Origin: Alcaligenaceae bacterium
GTDB taxonomy: Bacteria; Pseudomonadota; Gammaproteobacteria; Burkholderiales; Burkholderiaceae_B
DNA length: 28,473 bases
Assembly (NCBI GenBank): GCA_947380655.1
Contig: CANCRX010000041.1
Coordinates: 1-28,473 of the forward strand
Direction of reading: 5' to 3'
Shown here: one piece after another, positions 1 through 6,608 of the stretch
Layout of the letters: every line of letters starts with the position of its first letter
Position numbering within the stretch: position 1 is the first letter of the stretch
Position numbers and translations under genes: made by a program
Notes under the pieces: model-generated
Databases searched by the model: none
What the model saw: the letters and a program-made list of their open reading frames with translations, nothing else
What the model was told of the DNA's origin: nothing

Positions 1-522
1 CGCTTTGATACCAAAACAGCGATCGAATACGCGAAAGCGCTTTCTCAATACAACCTCTTTTGGTACGAAGAAGCTGGCGATCCACTGGACTTTGCCTTAC
101 AGGCAGAGCTAGCCCATCATTACGAAAATCCAATGGCCACGGGTGAAAATCTGTTCTCGATGCAGGATGCGCGTAACCTGATTCGTTATGGAGGTATGCG
201 TCGTGATCGCGACTGGCTGCAATTTGATTGCGCCTTGAGCTATGGACTGGTTGAATACCTGCGAACACTTGAGATGCTGAAAGAAAATGACTGGTCGCCC
301 AGTCGCTGTGTGCCGCACGGCGGTCATCAGATGTCGCTGGCCATCGCGGCAGGTTTGGGCTTGGGAGGCAATGAAAGTTATCCCGATCTGTTCCAGCCTT
401 ATGGTGGTTTTCCAGATGGGGTGAAAGTCGAGAACAGCATTGTCAAACTACCAGAGCTTGTTGGTATTGGCTTTGAAGGTAAAGCCGATCTCTACGCGGA
501 GATGAAGGCCCTGGCTTGCTAG
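1..522 (+). CDS. tarD: D(-)-tartrate dehydratase-like enolase-superfamily enzyme, C-terminal part (5' end outside window)
   Basis: The open frame runs from base 1 to a TAG at 520-522 and gives 173 residues with no start, so the N-terminal half lies outside the window. What remains is the C-terminal part of a mandelate-racemase-type (enolase superfamily) barrel. I see the motif WYEEAGDP (second metal ligand, Glu23 of the fragment), ATGENLF (third metal ligand, Glu49) and PHGGHQ (catalytic His106). The 26- and 57-residue spacings equal those I recall for Bradyrhizobium TarD (E239, E265, H322), an enzyme that dehydrates D-tartrate to oxaloacetate. The tail around GLGGNESYPDLFQPYGGFPD also reads like TarD. 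The catalytic Lys and first metal Asp cannot be checked. The family is secure; the substrate is inferred from recalled similarity. The protein is cytosolic and Mg-dependent by family. Confidence 0.85.
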   Translation, partial: RFDTKTAIEYAKALSQYNLFWYEEAGDPLDFALQAELAHHYENPMATGENLFSMQDARNLIRYGGMRRDRDWLQFDCALSYGLVEYLRTLEMLKENDWSPSRCVPHGGHQMSLAIAAGLGLGGNESYPDLFQPYGGFPDGVKVENSIVKLPELVGIGFEGKADLYAEMKALAC

Positions 523-543
523 ACTGACGTAATGACGGCTCTC

Positions 544-574
544 TGATTGTGTGACAGCGCTTGTCACACAATCA
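544..574. terminator. Perfect 13-bp hairpin between convergent genes, probable bidirectional terminator
   Basis: Bases 544-556 (TGATTGTGTGACA) pair perfectly with 562-574 across a 5-base loop. The hairpin sits 21 bases after the dehydratase stop and 13 bases beyond the stop of the minus-strand lipoprotein gene, where a shared terminator is expected. The plus-side tail is only moderately T-rich (cgttttattt at 584-593) and the minus side has no T run. It may therefore be an imperfect terminator or an mRNA-stabilising 3' hairpin. Confidence 0.55.
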
Positions 575-587
575 GTCATCACTCGTT

Positions 588-1700
588 TTATTTCACACGA
601 TCGAACTTCTGAATACGCTTGCCATTGTCCACTTCAGAAGTGTAAATATTGCCTTGCGAGTCAATGGCAATATTGTGCACCCAGTGAAAGTCGCCGGCCT
701 GACGCCCTGGTCGTCCGAACGAACCTATCTTTTCACCTGTTTCGCGCACCACAATGCGTACCTCATTATTTGCACCGTCCGCCAGCAGAATATATTTCTG
801 GGCAGGGTCTTCGCTTACAACCAAGTCCCAGACTGAGCCTGAGCCGCGTGTATTCGGTTCAGAAACCATTTGGCGAATGAACTTGCCATCTTTAGTGAAT
901 ACTTGGATGCGATTGTTAGAGCGATCACAGACAAGTACGGTTTGATCTTTCATCAATCGCACACAGTGAACAGGATTGGCAAATTGTGGAGAGTCTGCAT
1001 TAAATGGTGCAATTTTTGAATCATCAGGCTTGTTGCCATAAGCACCCCAGTGGCGTTTGTAAGCGCCAGTGGTTGCATCAAATACGATCACACGTTTGTT
1101 CTGGTAGCCATCGGCGACAAACAATTCGTTCGTTGCAATATCGAGTTCCATATGAGCCGGGCGACCAAGTTGGTTGGTGGCATTGCTACCCAGGCTTTTC
1201 CCTGGCGAGCCGATCTGTAATAAAAATTTTCCATCGGCAGTGAATTTCAGCAGCATATGGTCGGCATTATCATTGCCACCGATCCAGACATCACCTTTGG
1301 GATCGACGTAAATGCCGTGTTCATTTTTAGGCCAGTCGTACCCCGCGGCCTCGCCACCCCAGCCTCGAAGGAAATTCCCTTCACGGTCAAACTCCATCAC
1401 AGGCGGTGCGGCAACACAGCACTTCGAGCGTGGAGGTGTGGTGCTCGCACCCCGTTCATCTTCCGTGAGTGTTCTCGGGCGTTGAATAATCCAGATGTGA
1501 TCATTTTTATCAGTAGCGATACCCGCGACCTGACCCAGTATCCAGTTGTTAGGCAGGGGCTTGGGCCATGACGCATCAACTGCGTAGGATGGCCCCGAGG
1601 CTGCACCTTCAATCCGTTTGCCGCTTGTTGTGCAGGCAGCGAGCAGACTGAATAAAGCCGTCAGCCACAAAAGCTTCAAAATCGTAAATACGTTTTTCAT
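588..1700 (-). CDS. NHL-repeat six-bladed beta-propeller lipoprotein (PAL-like)
   Basis: I start this protein (370 residues) at the ATG at 1698-1700, which has GGAG seven bases upstream. A longer frame to 1751 lacks a ribosome site and would push the signal peptide inside. The N-terminus has a basic MKN start, a hydrophobic stretch and a lipobox LLAAC with Cys23 as the lipidated residue, so the mature protein is an envelope lipoprotein. The body carries NHL-type propeller repeats: LFVADGYQNKRVIVFD, VLVCDRSNNRIQVFTKDGKF, ILLADGANNEVRIV and a last blade with GNIYTSEVDNGKRIQKF. Related propellers are often annotated as peptidyl-alpha-hydroxyglycine alpha-amidating lyase-like, but such activity is unproven for bacterial lipoproteins. 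A CC pair in a proline-rich insert (PPRSKCC) is notable. Substrate unknown. Confidence 0.85.
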   Translation of the reverse strand: MKNVFTILKLLWLTALFSLLAACTTSGKRIEGAASGPSYAVDASWPKPLPNNWILGQVAGIATDKNDHIWIIQRPRTLTEDERGASTTPPRSKCCVAAPPVMEFDREGNFLRGWGGEAAGYDWPKNEHGIYVDPKGDVWIGGNDNADHMLLKFTADGKFLLQIGSPGKSLGSNATNQLGRPAHMELDIATNELFVADGYQNKRVIVFDATTGAYKRHWGAYGNKPDDSKIAPFNADSPQFANPVHCVRLMKDQTVLVCDRSNNRIQVFTKDGKFIRQMVSEPNTRGSGSVWDLVVSEDPAQKYILLADGANNEVRIVVRETGEKIGSFGRPGRQAGDFHWVHNIAIDSQGNIYTSEVDNGKRIQKFDRVK

Positions 1701-1933
1701 CAACAGTCTCCAATATTTTTTTTGTGAAATGATGCTAACACCTGAAAGCAATATATCGTTTAAGCATCACCACCGACAGGCGTGTCACAAAAAATAAATC
1801 TCATCATTTCACTCAGATTTAGCATTTTTGTTATGTCGAATCATATTTAGTTGGTATAGTGCTTTCCTGACATCTGGCTGAATTTTTTAAAGGTCTGCCG
1901 GGCCAAGGGTATTCCCGAATAAAGAACTATTAC

Positions 1934-2659
1934 ATGACACAGTCAACCTCGAAAATTGATTCCCGTGGTATCGATACCAAAGCACATCGCAGAGCTGTGG
2001 CCATGGAATTAAACGTCCATCAGCCAGCAAAGATTTTGGATATCTGCTGTGGTGATGGCTGGGTCCCAGGCAGCCTGACTTATCCTGCGTCTGTCCATGG
2101 ACTTGATCTTTATGCTCAAGGACCTGCCGGTTATGATTTTTTTCAAACCGGTGATTTCAATCTCGGTCTGCCAGATAACCTACCGGTATATGACGCGACA
2201 ATTTGTTGTGAGGCGATGGGGTATTTGCAAAATCCGGGTATGTTTTTGCAAAGTGTTCGCAAGCACCTCAAGCCTGGTGGCAAGTTTATTTTGTCGGTGC
2301 CGAATCCCAATTATGCAGGTGCCCGGATGAATCATCTGATTCAGGGTTTCCCGCGTTCATATTCCTGGTTTTCTCAAAATGAGACGCCAGAGCCGCATAT
2401 GCCCTGGTTAACGCTAGGATTGTTCCAGTTGTGGTTGTTGCTGGGGCTTAATGGTTTCAAGGACATTACCGTACTTGAAGTCGATGAGAAAAAGCCTCGC
2501 AGGCACTGGGAAAAGTCGATTGGCTGGATCATCAAAGGCTACGCTAAAAAGCGTTTTAACAAAGCACCGAGTCAAAGTGTCGCCCGACTGTGGGAGCAGG
2601 CCATGTCAGACCAGATCGTTTATGGTCGACAACTCGTCGTTTCGGCAACGGCAGCCTGA
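1934..2659 (+). CDS. Class I SAM-dependent methyltransferase
   Basis: The protein has 241 residues and ends at the TGA at 2657-2659. The SAM-binding motif I is KILDICCGDGW at about residues 33-43. An acidic residue follows at the end of strand 2 (VHGLDLY), motif-II-like acidic and aromatic residues appear in YDATICCEAMGYL, and the late signature HLKPGGKFILSVPNPN is typical of the Methyltransf_23/11 group. The C-terminal part has a hydrophobic patch (WLTLGLFQLWLLLGL) and a basic tail. The substrate cannot be told from sequence; small-molecule, quinone or glycan substrates are all possible. The ribosome site is weak (aaagaa about nine bases upstream). It stands alone between a divergent lipoprotein gene and the MmgE/PrpD gene 111 bases downstream. 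Confidence 0.85.
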   Translation: MTQSTSKIDSRGIDTKAHRRAVAMELNVHQPAKILDICCGDGWVPGSLTYPASVHGLDLYAQGPAGYDFFQTGDFNLGLPDNLPVYDATICCEAMGYLQNPGMFLQSVRKHLKPGGKFILSVPNPNYAGARMNHLIQGFPRSYSWFSQNETPEPHMPWLTLGLFQLWLLLGLNGFKDITVLEVDEKKPRRHWEKSIGWIIKGYAKKRFNKAPSQSVARLWEQAMSDQIVYGRQLVVSATAA

Positions 2660-2770
2660 GTTTTGAGTGTGTTGAACCAGTCAAAACGCGACTAAGCTTT
2701 CGGCGCTCTGGCGGTGAGTGAACATGCCTGATACTCTTTATTTTTCAAAACTGAAAGTCAGCGTGCCTCC

Positions 2771-4132
2771 ATGTCAACACCCTCAGTATCTGCCGAGCTT
2801 GCAAAATTTGTAGCAACCTTTCGTTGGGACGATGTGCCTGAGCATGTCAGGCACGAATCAAAACGTACGCTGTTGAATTTTTTCTCAGTTGCACTCTCCG
2901 CCTGTTTTGATCCAACGATTCAAAAAGCAGCGGAGGTCTATGGACGATTTTCCAGCGCGACCCAGGCAACCGTAATTGGTCGCGGTCAGCGTATGGATAT
3001 ATTGGCTGCCGCCGCAATCAATACGATGGGTGCGAATGTTTTCGATTTTGACGATACGCATTTCCCCACCATTATTCATCCTACCTCTCCTGTGGCGCCA
3101 CCATTGTTGGCGTGGTCTGAAACCGAAAAGATTTCAGGTCAGGATTTTCTACTGAGTTTGATTCTTGGCATGGAGGCGGAGTGCCGCATAGGCAATGCCG
3201 TTTCTCCCTATCACTATGCCCGGGGCTGGCATATCACATCGACTTGTGGCGTATTCGGATCTGCCATGGCGATTGGTAGATTGATAGGATTGACTCAGCA
3301 GCAACTAGTTTGGGCACTTGGGAGTGCCAGTGCACAAGCTTCTGGTCTGGTTGAAACGCTTGGTACGATGTCCAAAAGTATCAGTATGGGAAATGCCGCG
3401 CGTAACGGTATTGTGTCGGCATTACTCGCCCAACAAAATTTCGATGGTCCCGCCAAACCCTTGGAAGGTGTTCGCGGGTTTCTGAATGTGACGGCTGACA
3501 ATGCCGATGCACAGAGTATTGTGACGGATCTGGGTAAGCGTTGGGAAGTATTGAATAACGCCTACAAACCCTATCCTTGTGGTGTCGTACTAAACCCTGT
3601 GATTGAGGCTTGTCTGAGTCTGTCGGCAAATCCTGAGTTATTACGTCACGGCTTAAACAAAATTGAACGTATCGAATTAACGGGACATTCCTTGTTGCGT
3701 CAGCGAACCGATCGCCCGCATATTCTTACAGGGCGCGAATCTCAGGTGAGTGCGCAACACGCCGTGGCTGTTTCATTGACACGTGGACGCGCTGGCTTGG
3801 CAGAGTTTAGCGATGAGGCGGTCGGTGACCTGTCACTGAAAGGTATCGGAGCTAAAGTGTGCTTCGTTGATGACGATGCGTATTCTGTTGATGCGGCGAA
3901 GGTCGTCGTAAAAATTGCTGGAGCACAGCCTATCGAAGTCATGATCGATATGGCACGCGGGGCGGTGGGCCGGCCCCTGAGCGATCAGGAGATTGAAGAT
4001 AAAGTTCGTGCCCTGTGCGCATATGGCCAGTCGGGCATTGATCCAGAACCACTGATACAGGCTGTATGGGCACTCGATCAAAGCAATGATGTCGGACAAA
4101 TCATGAAGCTGGTGGCGGGAGCTGCTAAGTAG
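2771..4132 (+). CDS. MmgE/PrpD family protein
   Basis: The 453-residue length matches the family. The N-terminal helical domain is recognisable through LAKFVATFRWDDVPEHVRHE, VIGRG and NTMGANVFDFDDTHFPTIIHPTSPV, the usual family signature near the active site. Further family markers are GWHITSTCGVFGSA, the small-residue-rich MSKSISMGNAARNGI, and YKPYPCGVVLNPVIEA. MmgE/PrpD includes 2-methylcitrate dehydratase (PrpD) and cis-aconitate decarboxylase, but many members have unknown substrates. No prpB or prpC lies nearby, so propionate metabolism is not supported. The next gene is a Bug binding protein 60 bases downstream on the same strand, suggesting action on an imported di- or tricarboxylate. 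No strong ribosome site precedes the ATG. Confidence 0.88.
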   Translation: MSTPSVSAELAKFVATFRWDDVPEHVRHESKRTLLNFFSVALSACFDPTIQKAAEVYGRFSSATQATVIGRGQRMDILAAAAINTMGANVFDFDDTHFPTIIHPTSPVAPPLLAWSETEKISGQDFLLSLILGMEAECRIGNAVSPYHYARGWHITSTCGVFGSAMAIGRLIGLTQQQLVWALGSASAQASGLVETLGTMSKSISMGNAARNGIVSALLAQQNFDGPAKPLEGVRGFLNVTADNADAQSIVTDLGKRWEVLNNAYKPYPCGVVLNPVIEACLSLSANPELLRHGLNKIERIELTGHSLLRQRTDRPHILTGRESQVSAQHAVAVSLTRGRAGLAEFSDEAVGDLSLKGIGAKVCFVDDDAYSVDAAKVVVKIAGAQPIEVMIDMARGAVGRPLSDQEIEDKVRALCAYGQSGIDPEPLIQAVWALDQSNDVGQIMKLVAGAAK

Positions 4133-4192
4133 TACCCATGCAAGGTATGATGTGCTAACACCAAAACAAAAAATATTTCGAGACAATTGATC

Positions 4193-5170
4193 ATGATTAC
4201 TTGGCTGCGTTTAACGCTTGCGACCTTAGTTTGTACTGTGTTTCTTTCAGGAAATGCACTTGCACAGGCACAGTTCAAACCCACGGCACCGGTAAAAATT
4301 ATCGTGGCATTTCCTCCTGGCGGCGGAACAGATGCTGTATCCAGGATTGTGGCTGAGCGCTTGACTGAGTTGTGGCACCAGCAAGTGATTGTTGAGAACC
4401 GGGCTGGCGCACAGGGCAATATTGGTACGGCCTATGCAACCAAAACGCCTGCCGATGGCTACACGTTGTTCATTGCCCATCAAGGTGTCCTGACTGTCAA
4501 TCCTCATTTGTACAAAGACATGGGCTTTGACCCCTTTAAAGACGTGGCACCGGTTGCGCGTGTGACACAGCAGCCATTTGTGCTGGTTGCTCATCCGTCG
4601 GTGGCAGCAAACAATCTTAAAGAACTCGAGGCGCTTGCGAAAAGCAAGCCAGGCAAACTGAATTACGGCTCGAGCGCGACAGGACCCCAATTGGCGGTCG
4701 AGCTTTTTAAATACAACACCGGTTCGGATCTGATGCATATTGCATACAAGGGTGCAGGTCCCGCGGTGATAGATTTATTGGGTGGCAATATTGATTTGCT
4801 GGTGGCCAATCCGACTTCTGTTGCGCAACACGTCAAGTCAGGCAAACTCAAGGCGATTGTGTTGTTTGGTAGGGATCCCGTAGGTGTGTTGCCGGGAGTA
4901 CCAACGGCGATTGATGCGGGTTACCCTGCGTTGGCCGATATTCCAGAGTGGTATGGATTGGCTGTACCCGCAGCTACGCCTGCAGCGGTTGTATCACAAC
5001 TGAATCATGACATTAATTCAGTGCTCAATGATCCAGCAGTCATAAAAAGAATTAGTGACTTGGGACTGAACGCCTCACCCACGACACCAGAGGAATTTTC
5101 TCAGCAAATTCGGCGAGATTATGATCGCTGGGGAGCGCTTATTCAGAAAGCGGGTATTAAAGGTGATTAA
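4193..5170 (+). CDS. Bug-family (tripartite tricarboxylate transporter) periplasmic binding protein
   Basis: I choose the ATG at 4193 (325 residues), with a GAG-type site at about 4180; a TTG six bases earlier would add only two residues. A signal peptide is visible (MITWLRLTLATLVCTVFLSG, with probable cleavage after NALAQA). Bug-family landmarks are the ligand-loop motif FPPGGGTDAVSRI near the mature N-terminus, NRAGAQGNIGTAYATKTPADG, and YKGAGPAVIDLLGGNIDLL. Bug proteins bind carboxylates or amides for TctAB-type permeases, and Burkholderiales encode many orphan copies. No permease genes are seen here. Its position after the MmgE/PrpD gene suggests the two share a substrate, which is an inference. 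An inverted repeat follows the stop. Confidence 0.93.
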   Translation: MITWLRLTLATLVCTVFLSGNALAQAQFKPTAPVKIIVAFPPGGGTDAVSRIVAERLTELWHQQVIVENRAGAQGNIGTAYATKTPADGYTLFIAHQGVLTVNPHLYKDMGFDPFKDVAPVARVTQQPFVLVAHPSVAANNLKELEALAKSKPGKLNYGSSATGPQLAVELFKYNTGSDLMHIAYKGAGPAVIDLLGGNIDLLVANPTSVAQHVKSGKLKAIVLFGRDPVGVLPGVPTAIDAGYPALADIPEWYGLAVPAATPAAVVSQLNHDINSVLNDPAVIKRISDLGLNASPTTPEEFSQQIRRDYDRWGALIQKAGIKGD

Positions 5171-5191
5171 ACCCATCACATGGGATGGGTT
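5170..5191 (+). repeat. 8-bp inverted repeat just after the Bug gene
   Basis: AACCCATC at 5170-5177 pairs with GATGGGTT at 5184-5191 over a six-base loop and starts at the last base of the Bug stop codon. No T-run follows, so it is a weak terminator candidate or a 3'-end-protecting hairpin. Confidence 0.3.
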
Positions 5192-5232
5192 GAGCACTCA
5201 GATTGTTAAGAAAAAATAAAGTCGATAGAAAG

Positions 5233-5262
5233 TAAAAAAATAGCCCCAAATCATTGGGGCTA
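5233..5262 (-). terminator. Intrinsic terminator of the Lys/Ser-rich protein gene
   Basis: TAGCCCCAA at 5241-5249 pairs perfectly with 5254-5262 around an ATCA loop. Read on the minus strand, the 9-bp stem is followed by a run of seven T (complement of 5234-5240). It lies about 50 bases past the stop of the minus-strand small gene, a textbook rho-independent terminator in the right orientation. Confidence 0.85.
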
Positions 5263-5309
5263 CTGTGTCAAAAGCAATATGCTCTTGGGGAACTACTACA
5301 ATTCGAGTG

Positions 5310-5534
5310 TTAACCCGCTGGGGTTGTTTTGGCGGATTTTGAAGATTTGCTTGATTTGGTCTTCTTGGTAGATTTTTTTCCTGACTTTTTCGAGCTGGAT
5401 TTGCCACTTTTTGCTGAGCTTTTCTTGGCACTCGACTGTGACGTCGAGGAAGAAGCCGTTTGGGCAGCTACCGGAGCCGCCTGAGCAAAACCGAAGAAGG
5501 CAACAAATACCAGTACTGCAAGCTTCTTGATCAT
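5310..5534 (-). CDS. Small exported Lys/Ser-rich protein of unknown function
   Basis: The frame encodes 74 residues. The ATG at 5532-5534 has a good ribosome site (aagga six bases upstream). Residues 1-19 form a signal peptide (MIKKLAVLVFVAFFGFAQA) with cleavage likely after A19 or near A24. The mature part of roughly 50 residues is almost wholly Lys, Ser, Thr, Ala and Gly, with about 14 lysines in KK, KS and SSK clusters and no aromatic residue or Cys. It should be a highly basic, disordered periplasmic or secreted peptide. It resembles histone-H1-like tails in composition, but the signal peptide argues against DNA binding. The strong signal peptide, ribosome site and downstream terminator make it a real gene although two longer frames overlap it. 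Binding to an acidic envelope polymer is only a guess. Confidence 0.75.
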   Translation of the reverse strand: MIKKLAVLVFVAFFGFAQAAPVAAQTASSSTSQSSAKKSSAKSGKSSSKKSGKKSTKKTKSSKSSKSAKTTPAG

Positions 5535-5557
5535 AAGAATTCCTTGTTTTAGAGTCG

Positions 5558-5977
5558 ATGCAGCGATTCAATCCGCAATATCCTCATTTTAGCCCTCAAA
5601 TGCAAAAAAATAATTCTCAAACGTCGGATTCTCCTAGCAAGACTACCCCTGTTGGTATGGAAGAGACATCTTCTGACTGGGAATTCGATGGCTTAACGCT
5701 TTTTCGGGCTTTAGGCTATGTGGTGGGGTTGCTGTCCTTCATTGTAGGGACAGCCCTTTTCATGCTTGGTTTTTCCCTGGCTAACCTTACGCTGATTCAG
5801 GTCGCATCCGGGCTTTATAGTCTGGCGGCTATTTCACTGCTAGGGCGTATAGTTGTCTTCAGGCTTAAACCTAAAAATGAGTCGCAGGCAGCTTTGCTGG
5901 CCGTTGTGATGCTTTGCTCTGGTGGGATTATTTATACCGGATTAATGTTGTTGTTTTCTATCGCGCATCTAATTTAG
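5558..5977 (+). CDS. Small multi-spanning membrane protein, hypothetical
   Basis: The frame encodes 139 residues. About 45 polar residues rich in Gln, Asn, Ser and Pro lead into hydrophobic segments at roughly 50-72 (LGYVVGLLSFIVGTALFMLGF), 76-98 (LTLIQVASGLYSLAAISLLG) and 112-137 (AALLAVVMLCSGGIIYTGLMLL), so three to four transmembrane helices are expected. I recognise no family. The start at 5558 is uncertain: its ribosome site is weak (agag), and in-frame ATGs at 5600 and 5657 would trim the polar head without losing a helix. It is transcribed divergently from the Lys/Ser-rich gene with only 23 bases between start codons, so any promoter must overlap coding sequence. Confidence 0.65.
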   Translation: MQRFNPQYPHFSPQMQKNNSQTSDSPSKTTPVGMEETSSDWEFDGLTLFRALGYVVGLLSFIVGTALFMLGFSLANLTLIQVASGLYSLAAISLLGRIVVFRLKPKNESQAALLAVVMLCSGGIIYTGLMLLFSIAHLI

Positions 5978-6135
5978 TCAGTCGTAAGGTTTTACCCTAA
6001 TTTGGTCGTCTAGTAAGCGTGGTGCAATCTTCAAGACCTACGCTTTAACTGTATTGATGGATTTTTACATACAAAGTCTCATATAAAAATTTGTATCTGA
6101 ATAAATTCCAATAAAAAATTTCCAAGGGAGTAGAC

Positions 6136-6588
6136 ATGAAACTCGATGTAAACGGCAAATCGGTAGATTTTCAAGGTGACGACAGCACGCCTTTGTTATG
6201 GGTGCTGCGTGATCACCTCAACATCACAACACCAAAGTTTGGTTGTGGTGCAGGGTTATGTGGGGCATGTACCGTCCATATTGATGGTCAAGCCATCCGT
6301 TCCTGTGTCACGCCCGCTAGCGCCGCGACAGGAAAAAAAGTCACGACACTTGAAGGCTTGCCTGCAGCGATAGCAAAGCCCATCCAGGACGCCTGGATTG
6401 CTGAATCAGTTCCACAGTGCGGTTATTGCCAGTGCGGTCAGATGATGTCAGCAGCGGCTTTATTAGCAACCAATAAAAATCCGAGTGATGAGCAAATCAC
6501 GCAAGCCATGGATGGCAATATTTGTCGTTGTGGCACTTATTCGCGGATTCGTCGCGCCATTGTGCAAGCTGGCAAAAACATTGCCTGA
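6136..6588 (+). CDS. [2Fe-2S] subunit of a molybdenum hydroxylase (isoquinoline 1-oxidoreductase alpha-like)
   Basis: The protein has 150 residues. GGGAG seven bases before the ATG is a strong ribosome site. The N-terminal plant-ferredoxin-type cluster uses Cys37, Cys42, Cys45 and Cys57 (motif GCGAGLCGACTVHIDGQAIRSC split over those positions). The C-terminal cluster uses Cys95, Cys98, Cys130 and Cys132 (CGYCQCG and CRCGTY). All eight cluster ligands of the xanthine-oxidase-family small subunit are therefore present, plus an extra Cys100. Electrons pass from the molybdenum cofactor in the partner subunit through the two clusters. It has no signal peptide, so if the complex is periplasmic this subunit would be carried out with the Tat-targeted partner 20 bases downstream. 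Confidence 0.95.
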   Translation: MKLDVNGKSVDFQGDDSTPLLWVLRDHLNITTPKFGCGAGLCGACTVHIDGQAIRSCVTPASAATGKKVTTLEGLPAAIAKPIQDAWIAESVPQCGYCQCGQMMSAAALLATNKNPSDEQITQAMDGNICRCGTYSRIRRAIVQAGKNIA

Positions 6589-6608
6589 TCAGGGTTAAGG
6601 AGATAGAT

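Noticed and set aside
1834..1860. TTGTTA/TATAGT as a promoter of the methyltransferase gene
   Set aside because: The spacer is about 21 bases, too long for a normal sigma-70 promoter.
2660..2687. GTTTTGA / TCAAAAC inverted repeat after the methyltransferase gene
   Set aside because: A 7-bp A/T-rich stem with a 14-base loop and no T-run is within chance expectation.
4247..4738. Minus-strand open frame (163 codons) inside the first Bug gene
   Set aside because: Antisense shadow with odd Cys/His/Arg-rich composition and no initiation signals.
5296..5571. Longer frame (91 codons) overlapping the Lys/Ser-rich gene
   Set aside because: It has no ribosome site and an unlikely composition, whereas the 74-residue frame has a signal peptide, a good ribosome site and a matching terminator.
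6522..6608. Upstream extension of the molybdopterin subunit
   Set aside because: It would overlap the [2Fe-2S] subunit gene and place the twin-arginine signal inside; the ATG at 6609 has a strong ribosome site.
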